Below, in pieces: positions 1 through 5,448 of a stretch of DNA of 5,448 nt. Each line of letters opens with the position of its first letter. Within the stretch, counting starts at the first letter, position 1. This DNA comes from Janthinobacterium lividum. Its GTDB lineage: Bacteria; Pseudomonadota; Gammaproteobacteria; Steroidobacterales; Steroidobacteraceae. Location of the stretch: contig CALPVO020000189.1 of assembly GCA_943327025.2 (NCBI GenBank), forward strand, positions 1-5,448. Reading direction: 5' to 3'. The notes beneath the pieces are model-generated. The model worked only from the letters and a program-made list of their open reading frames with translations, did not search any database and was not told where the DNA came from. The position numbers and the translations under genes were made by a program.

Positions 1-855
1 AAGGCCCTGCAGAAGGTGCTGGGCGTGCACGAAAACGCGCCGGTGCCCGAGTACCACAGCAACACCTTCCGCAAGCAGGACGCGCGCCGTACTAAGCCGG
101 TGCTGGCGGCCACGCCGGCGGAAGGCACCACCGGCAAGGTGGCGTTGTTCGCCACTTGCTACTGCAACCGCAACGAACCGGATATCGACACCGATCTCGT
201 GAAGGTCTTTGAACACAATGGCATTCCCATCACGCTGGCGCAGAAAGAAAAATGCTGCGGCATGCCCAAGCTTGAACTCGGCGACTTGAAGGCCGTGGAA
301 GAGCTGATGCAAGTGAACGTGCCGCAACTCGCTGCGCTGGTCGACCAGGGCTACGACATCGTCGCGCCCGTGCCTTCTTGCGTGCTTATGTTCAAGCAGG
401 AACTGCCGTTGCTGTTCCCGCAAGACCCGCTGGTGGCCAAGGTGAAGGCCGCCATGTTCGACCCGTTCGAATACCTCATGCTGCGCCACAAGGCCGGTTT
501 GCTGAAGACCGAGTTCGCGCAGGAATTGGGCAAGGTGAGCTACCACGTGCCTTGCCACCTGCGCGTGCAGAACATTGGGCTCAAAACCCGCGACGTGCTG
601 AAGCTGGTGCCGAATACAACGCTTGAAGTCATCGAGCGTTGTTCCGGTCACAACGGCACTTATGCCGTGAAAGAAGAGTTCCACGCCACTTCCATGAAGA
701 TTGGCAAGCCGGTATTCAACAAGGTGGAAGCCGGCAAGGCCGACTACCACTCGAGCGACTGCCCCATGGCCGGCCACCAGATCGAGAACGGCTTGAAGAC
801 CCCGCGCCCACCCACCCACCCGCTGACGCTACTCGCCAAGGCCTACGGGCTGTAG
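1..855 (+). CDS. GlpC/HdrB-like Fe-S oxidoreductase with two cysteine-rich (CCG) domains, 5'-truncated
   Basis: The reading frame is open from the left edge to a TAG stop, giving 284 visible residues; the true start lies upstream, and the GTG at 16 is only the first possible start codon inside the window. Two tandem cysteine-rich CCG domains of the GlpC, glycolate-oxidase and HdrB type are visible. Domain 1 has TCYCN at residues 52-56, KCCGMP at 84-89 and PSC at 125-127. Domain 2 has YHVPCHL at 181-187, RCSGHNGTY at 213-221 and SDCPMAG at 252-258. In this family such domains hold Fe-S clusters that pass electrons to or from a partner protein. Relatives of about 400 residues, such as GlpC, carry an N-terminal 2x[4Fe-4S] ferredoxin domain, which would be in the missing part. 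Compared with classical CCG domains, several ligands differ: CCG is CSG in domain 2, and the closing CxxC is CVLM in domain 1 and CPMA in domain 2. No membrane segment is visible. It lies 46 nt upstream of the DUF3501 gene, probably in one operon. The family call is firm; the electron partner and substrate are unknown. Confidence 0.87.
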   Translation, partial: KALQKVLGVHENAPVPEYHSNTFRKQDARRTKPVLAATPAEGTTGKVALFATCYCNRNEPDIDTDLVKVFEHNGIPITLAQKEKCCGMPKLELGDLKAVEELMQVNVPQLAALVDQGYDIVAPVPSCVLMFKQELPLLFPQDPLVAKVKAAMFDPFEYLMLRHKAGLLKTEFAQELGKVSYHVPCHLRVQNIGLKTRDVLKLVPNTTLEVIERCSGHNGTYAVKEEFHATSMKIGKPVFNKVEAGKADYHSSDCPMAGHQIENGLKTPRPPTHPLTLLAKAYGL

Positions 856-889
856 CCCGGGCTTGTGGTTGGTTGCCGTCGCTGCTGAC

Positions 890-894
890 AAGGA
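890..894 (+). promoter_or_regulatory. Ribosome binding site of the DUF3501 gene
   Basis: AAGGA lies 7 nt before the ATG at 902, a near-ideal Shine-Dalgarno position. It decides the start. The frame is open further back to a TTG at 863, but the 13 extra residues that start would add overlap this site and have no ribosome binding site of their own. Confidence 0.75.
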
Positions 895-901
895 CCTGAA
901 C

Positions 902-1483
902 ATGCATCTGAAGCCTGAAGATCTGATGACCCTCGAGACTTATGCGCGTGAACGCATGGCTTTTCGTGCGGCAGTCATCGAGCACAAAAAGCAGCGCAAC
1001 GTAGCGGTGGGGCCGAACCTGACTTGGCTCTTCGAGGACCGGCTCACCATTCAGTACCAGGTGCAGGAGATTCTGCGCACGGAACGCGTGTTCGAGCCGG
1101 AAGGCATTGCGGACGAGCTCGGCGCGTACAACCCGCTCATTCCAGATGGCACCAACTTCAAGGTGACGCTGCTCATTGAATACGCGGACCCGGTAGAGCG
1201 CGCGGCGCGCCTGAAGGTGCTCAAGGGCATTGAAGACCGCTGCTTTGCCGAAGTGGCGGGCCACGCGCGCGTCTACGCCATTGCCGACGAAGACCTCGAG
1301 CGCGAAAACGCCGAGAAGACCTCGTCCGTGCATTTCTTGCGCTTCGAGATACCGGCGGACGCCCGTGCGGCTGCCCGTGCCGGTGCGGCGCTCACCTTTG
1401 GCGCCGACCACCCCGAATGCACCCAGCAGGTGACGGTGGACGAGCTGACCCGCGCGGCGTTGGCGCTCGACCTGACCGACTGA
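902..1483 (+). CDS. DUF3501 family protein (function unknown)
   Basis: This complete 193-residue protein begins at an ATG with a strong AAGGA site and ends at TGA. I recognise it as DUF3501 from the overall pattern: an N-terminal MHLKPEDLMTLETY, then a charged basic block HKKQRN at residues 28-33 leading into VGPNLTWLFEDRLT (36-49) and QYQVQEILR (51-59), then a less conserved acidic and alanine-rich C-terminal half. No signal peptide or membrane helix is visible, so it is probably cytoplasmic. There are only two cysteines, Cys114 in DRCF and one in the late HPEC, too few and too scattered to bind an Fe-S cluster alone. No catalytic motif is recognisable. DUF3501 genes commonly sit beside a CCG-type Fe-S oxidoreductase and a rubrerythrin, and the first half of that arrangement is seen here. 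A supporting role in that redox or peroxide-handling system is inference from context. The family call is fairly sure; the function is not known. Confidence 0.85.
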   Translation: MHLKPEDLMTLETYARERMAFRAAVIEHKKQRNVAVGPNLTWLFEDRLTIQYQVQEILRTERVFEPEGIADELGAYNPLIPDGTNFKVTLLIEYADPVERAARLKVLKGIEDRCFAEVAGHARVYAIADEDLERENAEKTSSVHFLRFEIPADARAAARAGAALTFGADHPECTQQVTVDELTRAALALDLTD

Positions 1484-1490
1484 TTTCTGC

Positions 1491-1551
1491 CTGGTGGAAG
1501 GGAGCTTGGCCCCGCGGCCCTTCCACTCCCTGGGAAAGGCTCCCTCACCAG
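1491..1551 (+). repeat. Long imperfect inverted repeat downstream of the DUF3501 gene
   Basis: CTGGTG-GA-AGGGAGC (1491-1505) is complementary to GCTCCCTCACCAG (1539-1551). This makes a 13-bp stem interrupted by one 2-nt bulge (GA at 1497-1498), with a 33-nt loop. It begins 7 nt after the DUF3501 stop codon. No T-run follows, so it is not a standard Rho-independent terminator. It could be a 3'-end stabilising structure, part of a Rho-dependent terminator region, or a leader structure for parE. The pairing can be read directly from the sequence; the function is inferred. Confidence 0.55.
1494..1526 (+). repeat. Perfect 9-bp hairpin, alternative to the longer stem
   Basis: GTGGAAGGG (1494-1502) pairs perfectly with CCCTTCCAC (1518-1526) around a 15-nt loop. 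Its left arm overlaps the left arm of the 1491-1551 stem, so the two structures cannot form on the same RNA at once. It lies 10 nt after the DUF3501 stop and no T-run follows. It may be a weak or factor-dependent terminator or an alternative leader fold. Confidence 0.55.
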
Positions 1552-1577
1552 TCCCGGCGGCGTCAGGCCACCGGGAC
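1551..1577 (+). repeat. Perfect 7-bp inverted repeat in the parE upstream region
   Basis: GTCCCGG (1551-1557) pairs with CCGGGAC (1571-1577) around a 13-nt spacer. After a C/A mismatch, two further G-C pairs (1559-1560 with 1568-1569) can extend it. It starts at the last base of the preceding long stem. It could be an RNA hairpin or a protein-binding dyad. No T-run follows, and short G+C-rich dyads do arise by chance in DNA of this composition. Confidence 0.4.
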
Positions 1578-1596
1578 GGGGTCACGCCTTGAGCCC

Positions 1597-1618
1597 GCCG
1601 CTACAGTAGACTAGCGGC
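1597..1618 (+). repeat. 7-bp dyad just upstream of parE, possible operator or hairpin
   Basis: GCCGCTA (1597-1603) and TAGCGGC (1612-1618) are perfect inverted copies around an 8-nt spacer, ending 33 nt before the parE start. The spacer and its flanks hold the only fairly A/T-containing stretch here. Weak -10-like hexamers (TACAGT at 1602-1607, TAGACT at 1607-1612) lie inside it, so the dyad could overlap a promoter. No convincing -35 box stands at the right distance, so neither promoter nor operator can be asserted. Confidence 0.35.
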
Positions 1619-1637
1619 CCTTGCGTTCCCCATCGCC

Positions 1638-1641
1638 GGAG
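1638..1641 (+). promoter_or_regulatory. Ribosome binding site for the TTG start of parE
   Basis: GGAG lies 10 nt before the TTG at 1652, a slightly long but usable Shine-Dalgarno spacing. It matters because TTG is the only start codon between the in-frame stop TAG at 1607-1609 and the conserved N-terminus of ParE. The site therefore supports a non-ATG start rather than a shortened protein. Confidence 0.6.
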
Positions 1642-1651
1642 CTGCGCCCCT

Positions 1652-3538
1652 TTGAGCTATAACGCTGCCGATATTGAAGTCCTGTCTGGCTTGGACCCGG
1701 TCCGTCGCCGGCCGGGAATGTACACAGACACCAGCCGTCCGAACCACCTCGTTCATGAAGTCGTCGATAACTCCGTCGACGAAGCCCTCGCCGGCCATGC
1801 CAAGACGCTGGAGGTCATTCTCCACACGGACCAGTCCATTGAAGTGACGGACGACGGCCGCGGCATGCCCGTGGACCTGCACCCCATCGAAAAGCTGCCC
1901 GGTGTCGAACTCATCCTCACGCGCCTCCACGCGGGCGGCAAGTTCAGTGGCAAGAACTACGAATTCTCCGGCGGCCTGCATGGCGTGGGCGTGTCCGTGG
2001 TCAATGCTTTGTCCAAGCGGCTCGAATGCCGCGTGAAGCGCGGCGGTGAAGAATTCCTCATCAGCTTCCGCGACGGCCATTTGGACGAGAAGTTGAAAGT
2101 CGTCGGCAAGGCGCCGCGCGGCGTCTCGGGCACCAGCGTGCGCTTCTGGCCGGACGGCAGCTACTTCGACAGCGACAAGGTGCTGGTCTCACGCTTGCGC
2201 CACGTGCTGCGCGCGAAGGCGGTGCTGTGTCCTGGCCTGCGCGTCAAACTGTTCAACGAAGCCACCAATGAACGCGAAGAGTGGTTCTACGCGGGCGGCC
2301 TCGGCGGCTACCTGTCGGACCAACTCGCCCAGCGCCCGTTCCTGCCGGAAGAGCCCTTTTCGGGTTCCATCAAGGGCGGCTCGGAAGTCGCGGATTGGGC
2401 GGTGGTCTGGGTTCCCGATACGGAGCCGGGCGTTGGCGAAAGCTATGTAAACCTCATCCCCACCGCTGAAGGCGGTACGCACGTGAACGGTCTGCGTGCC
2501 GGCCTCACGGACGCCGTGCGCGACTTCTGCGAGTTCCGTAACCTGCTGCCGCGCGGTGTGAAGCTGGCGCCGGAAGACGTATGGGACCGCGTCAGCTATG
2601 TGCTGAGCGTGAAGCTCACCAACCCGCAGTTCGCCGGGCAGACCAAAGAGCGGCTCTCTTCGCGTGAATGCGCGGCATTCGTGGGGGGCATCGTTAAAGA
2701 CGCCCTCGCGCTGTGGTTGAACCAGCACCCCGATGCCGGTGAGCGCATCGCGCAGTTGGCCATCACCGCGGCGCAAGAACGCCTGAAGGCCGCGCAGAAG
2801 GTGGTACGCAAGCGCATCACGGCAGGCCCTGCATTGCCCGGCAAGTTGGCGGACTGTTCCAGCCAAGACCCAGCCCGTGGCGAACTGTTTTTGGTGGAAG
2901 GCGACTCCGCCGGTGGCTCCGCGAAACAAGCGCGGGACCGCGAGACGCAAGCCATCATGCCGCTGCGCGGGAAGATTCTGAACACTTGGGAAGTGGAAAG
3001 CGGCAGCGTCCTGCAGAGCCAGGAAGTGCACGACATTTCCGTGGCGCTAGGCGTGGACCCCGGCATGTCCGAGGCGGACCTCAAGAACTTGCGCTACCAC
3101 AAGGTGTGCATCCTCGCGGACGCCGACTCGGACGGCCAGCACATTGCCACGCTGTTGTGCGCGCTGTTCCTGCGCCACTTCCGGCCCATGGTGGTGGCTG
3201 GCCATGTGTTTGTGGCCATGCCGCCGCTGTACCGCATCGATATCGGCAAGCAGGTGTACTACGCCCTCGACGACGGCGAACGCCAAGGCCTGCTCGACCG
3301 CTTGCAGGCGGAAGGCGTGCGTGGCAAGCCCATGATCACCCGCTTCAAAGGCTTGGGTGAAATGAGCCCACTGCAGTTGCGTGAAACCACGATGGCCACC
3401 CAGACGCGTCGCTTGGTGCGCTTGACGGTGGATGGTGAGGATGGCGTCGACCAGATCCTCGATATGCTCCTGGCCAAGAAGCGCGCGGCAGACCGCCGCG
3501 AATGGCTGGAGAGCAAGGGCAATCTGGCTGAGATCTGA
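1652..3538 (+). CDS. parE: DNA topoisomerase IV subunit B (ParE)
   Basis: ParE is the ATPase and TOPRIM subunit of topoisomerase IV, the type IIA enzyme that, with ParC, decatenates replicated chromosomes and relaxes supercoils in the cytoplasm. The protein has 628 residues, against about 630 in E. coli, and aligns from end to end. The N-terminal GHKL ATPase domain shows [11 protein letters not shown] (16-26), [10 protein letters not shown] (36-45) with catalytic-type Glu36 and Asn40, DDGRGMP (67-73) and the GGLHGVGVS loop (107-115). The transducer carries the QTK loop (330-332), whose lysine contacts the ATP gamma-phosphate. The TOPRIM domain has EGDSAGG (416-422) and ADADSDG (489-495), giving the metal ligands Glu416, Asp490, Asp492 and Asp494, then RFKGLGEM (564-571). 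Residues equivalent to E. coli Asp420, Leu445, Ser458 and Glu460, sites of quinolone-resistance changes, are unchanged (Asp418, Leu443, Ser456, Glu458). The start is TTG, the only candidate before the conserved region. The reading PLR rather than PLRSE at 437-439 favours ParE over GyrB, as do the missing GyrB insertion and the adjacent parC. Confidence 0.97.
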   Translation: MSYNAADIEVLSGLDPVRRRPGMYTDTSRPNHLVHEVVDNSVDEALAGHAKTLEVILHTDQSIEVTDDGRGMPVDLHPIEKLPGVELILTRLHAGGKFSGKNYEFSGGLHGVGVSVVNALSKRLECRVKRGGEEFLISFRDGHLDEKLKVVGKAPRGVSGTSVRFWPDGSYFDSDKVLVSRLRHVLRAKAVLCPGLRVKLFNEATNEREEWFYAGGLGGYLSDQLAQRPFLPEEPFSGSIKGGSEVADWAVVWVPDTEPGVGESYVNLIPTAEGGTHVNGLRAGLTDAVRDFCEFRNLLPRGVKLAPEDVWDRVSYVLSVKLTNPQFAGQTKERLSSRECAAFVGGIVKDALALWLNQHPDAGERIAQLAITAAQERLKAAQKVVRKRITAGPALPGKLADCSSQDPARGELFLVEGDSAGGSAKQARDRETQAIMPLRGKILNTWEVESGSVLQSQEVHDISVALGVDPGMSEADLKNLRYHKVCILADADSDGQHIATLLCALFLRHFRPMVVAGHVFVAMPPLYRIDIGKQVYYALDDGERQGLLDRLQAEGVRGKPMITRFKGLGEMSPLQLRETTMATQTRRLVRLTVDGEDGVDQILDMLLAKKRAADRREWLESKGNLAEI

Positions 3539-3540
3539 AC

Positions 3541-5448
3541 ATGGCAAACCTTCCCATGAATTTCGAGGGCATCGAACAGCAGCCGCTGCGCGAATTCACC
3601 GAGAAGGCGTATCTCGATTATTCGATGTACGTCATTCTGGACCGTGCACTGCCCATGCTGGCGGACGGGCTGAAGCCCGTGCAACGCCGCATCATTTATG
3701 CGATGAGCGAACTGGGTCTCGCGGCCGGTGCCAAGCACAAGAAGTCCGCGCGTACGGTGGGCGATGTCATCGGCAAGTTCCACCCGCACGGCGACAGCGC
3801 TTGCTACGAAGCCATGGTGCACATGGCGCAGCCGTTCAGTTACCGCTATCCCATCGTCGATGGGCAGGGCAACTGGGGCTCCGCGGACGACCCGAAGTCC
3901 TTCGCTGCCATGCGTTACACCGAAAGCAAGCTGCGAGCCTACGCCGAGACGCTGCTCGGCGAACTGGAGCAAGGTACCGTGGACTGGGTGCCGAACTTCG
4001 ACGGCACCATGGAAGAGCCTTCGCTGCTTCCCGCGCGCTTGCCGAACGTGCTGCTGAACGGCACCCAAGGCATTGCCGTGGGCATGGCCACGGATATTCC
4101 ACCGCACAACCTGCGCGAAGTGGTCAACGCCACCATCCATCTCATGGACAACCCGGAGGCCACGGGGCGTGAACTGGCGAAGTTCGTGCCGGGCCCCGAT
4201 TTCCCCACGGGCGCGGAAATCATCACGCCGAAGAGCGAACTGCGGGCCATGTACGAGAGCGGCAACGGGACTTTCCGTGCCCGCGCCACGTACATGGAAG
4301 AAGACGGCGACATCGTCATCACCCAGCTGCCTTACCAGGTGAGCGGGTCCAAGGTGCAAGAGCAGATAGCAGCGCAGATGCGCAACAAGAAGCTGCCCAT
4401 GCTCGAAGACCTGCGCGACGAGTCGGACCACGAAAACCCCACCCGTCTCGTGTTGGTGCCGCGTTCCAACCGCGTGGACGTAGAGCAGCTCATGGCGCAC
4501 TTGTTCGCCACCACAGACCTCGAGCGCACTTACCGCGTCAACATCAACGTCATCGCGCTGGATGGCCGCCCGCGCGTCATGGGCCTGCGCGATGTCCTGG
4601 CCGAGTGGATCACTTTCCGGCTTGGCACCGTTCGCCGCCGCTTGCAGCACCGCTTGGAAAAAGTGCTGCGTCGTCTGCACATCCTCGATGGTTTGCTCAT
4701 CGCCTTCTTGAACCTCGACGAGGTCATTCGCATCGTCCGCACCGAGGACGAGCCGAAGCAAGTGCTCATGGCCACGTTTGGCCTCTCGAACGAACAGGCC
4801 GAAGCCATCCTTGAGACCAAGCTGCGCCACTTGGCGCGCCTCGAGGAAATGAAGATTCGCGGCGAGCAGGCGGAACTGGCTGCTGAACGCGATGGCTTGC
4901 AGGCCATCTTGGGCGACGACAGCAAGCTGCGTTCGCTGGTGCGTTCCGAACTGCAGGCGGACGCCGAGAAGCACGGCGACAAGCGCCGCACCAAGCTGGT
5001 GGAACGCGAAGCGGCGCAGGCCATCGACGAATCCACGCTGGTACCCACTGAGCCCGTCACCGTGGTGCTGTCCACGCTCGGCTGGGTGCGTCAGGCCAAG
5101 GGCCACGAAATTGACCCGGCGTCGCTGTCCTACAAGGCGGGCGACAGCTTCAAGGCCGCGGCGCGCGGCAAGAGCACGCAGCAGGCAGTGTTCCTCGACT
5201 CCACCGGGCGTACTTACAGCCTGCTGGCGCACACGCTGCCCTCCTCACGCGGGCAGGGTGAGCCCATCTCGGGCCGCCTGGACCCGCCCGATGGCGCCAC
5301 GTTTGCCGGCGTCCTCATTGGCGATGGCACCGAAAAGTATTTGCTCTCCAGCGATGCCGGCTACGGCTTTGTCGCGCCCTTGGAGGCGATGTTCGCCGGC
5401 AAGCGCGCGGGCAAGGCAGTGCTGACGGTGCCGGAAGGCGCGAAGGTG
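3541..5448 (+). CDS. parC: DNA topoisomerase IV subunit A (ParC), 3'-truncated by the window
   Basis: ParC is the DNA-cleaving subunit of topoisomerase IV. The frame is open for 636 codons to the right edge; E. coli ParC has 752 residues, so about 110-120 are missing. The winged-helix domain carries [22 protein letters not shown]. The catalytic pair AAMRYTES has Arg125 and Tyr126, the tyrosine that forms the covalent phosphotyrosyl link to DNA. Ile178 in [10 protein letters not shown] matches the DNA-bending isoleucine of GyrA/ParC. The tower and coiled-coil region covers roughly 200-490. The C-terminal beta-pinwheel begins near 504 and has RGQGEPISG (570-578) in place of the GyrA-box QRRGGKG, which argues for ParC rather than GyrA. 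Ser86 and Glu90, equivalent to E. coli Ser80 and Glu84, are wild type, so no target-site quinolone resistance is predicted here. The ATG lies 2 nt after the parE stop, with only a weak GAGA (3530-3533) before it, so translation is probably coupled to parE. A second ATG at 3556 has no better ribosome site. Confidence 0.97.
   Translation, partial: MANLPMNFEGIEQQPLREFTEKAYLDYSMYVILDRALPMLADGLKPVQRRIIYAMSELGLAAGAKHKKSARTVGDVIGKFHPHGDSACYEAMVHMAQPFSYRYPIVDGQGNWGSADDPKSFAAMRYTESKLRAYAETLLGELEQGTVDWVPNFDGTMEEPSLLPARLPNVLLNGTQGIAVGMATDIPPHNLREVVNATIHLMDNPEATGRELAKFVPGPDFPTGAEIITPKSELRAMYESGNGTFRARATYMEEDGDIVITQLPYQVSGSKVQEQIAAQMRNKKLPMLEDLRDESDHENPTRLVLVPRSNRVDVEQLMAHLFATTDLERTYRVNINVIALDGRPRVMGLRDVLAEWITFRLGTVRRRLQHRLEKVLRRLHILDGLLIAFLNLDEVIRIVRTEDEPKQVLMATFGLSNEQAEAILETKLRHLARLEEMKIRGEQAELAAERDGLQAILGDDSKLRSLVRSELQADAEKHGDKRRTKLVEREAAQAIDESTLVPTEPVTVVLSTLGWVRQAKGHEIDPASLSYKAGDSFKAAARGKSTQQAVFLDSTGRTYSLLAHTLPSSRGQGEPISGRLDPPDGATFAGVLIGDGTEKYLLSSDAGYGFVAPLEAMFAGKRAGKAVLTVPEGAKV

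Noticed and set aside
847..863. GGGCT-GT-AGCCC and the palindrome AGCCCGGGCT across the stop codon of the Fe-S gene
   Set aside because: The loop is only 2 nt in one pairing and absent in the other, and there is no T-run. Short G+C palindromes are expected at this base composition, so it is not called a terminator.
863..901. An upstream TTG start that would extend the DUF3501 protein by 13 residues
   Set aside because: The ATG at 902 has a well-placed AAGGA, and the conserved family start MHLKPEDL begins there. The extension contains the ribosome binding site itself.
1494..1577. Rho-independent terminator after the DUF3501 gene
   Set aside because: The hairpins are good, but none is followed by a run of T. 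They are recorded as inverted repeats only.
716..1585. A 289-codon open frame on the - strand opposite the DUF3501 gene
   Set aside because: It is opposite a clearly conserved gene, has no ribosome binding site that I could defend, and its product is Arg/Gly/Ala-rich without motifs.
1579..1617. Possible sigma-70 promoter for parE (TTGAGC at 1589, TACAGT at 1602, TAGACT at 1607)
   Set aside because: TTGAGC is only 7 or 12 nt from the -10-like hexamers, and the sequences at the correct 16-18 nt spacing do not resemble a -35 box. A promoter probably lies in this region, but its position cannot be supported.
3259..5232. A 657-codon open frame on the - strand opposite parC and the end of parE
   Set aside because: Its translation is low-complexity and rich in Arg, His, Val and Gln, with no recognisable domain. 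It is the kind of antisense frame kept open by G+C-rich codon use in a real gene. It lies wholly opposite two well-conserved topoisomerase genes.
1652..5448. That the two topoisomerase genes could be gyrB and gyrA
   Set aside because: The ParE length of about 630 without the GyrB insertion, end-to-end similarity to E. coli ParE, the adjacent partner subunit, and the lack of a GyrA-box QRRGGKG in the C-terminal domain all point to topoisomerase IV.

Overview
The window is a G+C-rich (low-to-mid 60s percent by eye), densely coding bacterial chromosome segment. All supported genes lie on the + strand. ParC has the gammaproteobacterial form of the active-site region ([12 protein letters not shown] followed by AAMRYTES), not the HPHGDQSAYDA form I recall from betaproteobacteria. 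I therefore infer a high-G+C gammaproteobacterium, possibly Xanthomonadales-like. Nothing here fixes the genus.

Layout: (1) 1-855 is the 3' part of a GlpC/heterodisulfide-reductase-type Fe-S oxidoreductase whose N-terminus lies outside the window. (2) 902-1483 is a complete DUF3501-family protein of unknown function, 46 nt downstream and probably co-transcribed. (3) 1484-1651 is a 168-nt intergenic region with several good inverted repeats, two of them mutually exclusive. It must hold the end of the first unit and/or the leader of the next. (4) 1652-3538 is parE, topoisomerase IV subunit B, complete and starting at TTG. (5) 3541-5448 is parC, topoisomerase IV subunit A. It starts 2 nt after the parE stop and runs off the right edge after 636 codons.

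Two functional units are present. The first is a probable redox module: an Fe-S protein plus a DUF3501 protein, a pair that in other bacteria often sits next to a rubrerythrin. The second is the parE-parC operon, which makes the two subunits of the heterotetrameric ParC2ParE2 enzyme that decatenates daughter chromosomes. Both topoisomerase subunits keep every catalytic residue I could check, and wild-type residues at the usual quinolone-resistance positions.

I found no tRNA, rRNA, CRISPR array, insertion sequence, attachment site or phage gene. The points most worth a second look are the altered cysteine ligands in the Fe-S protein, the undescribed DUF3501 partner, the alternative hairpins upstream of parE, and the TTG start of parE.
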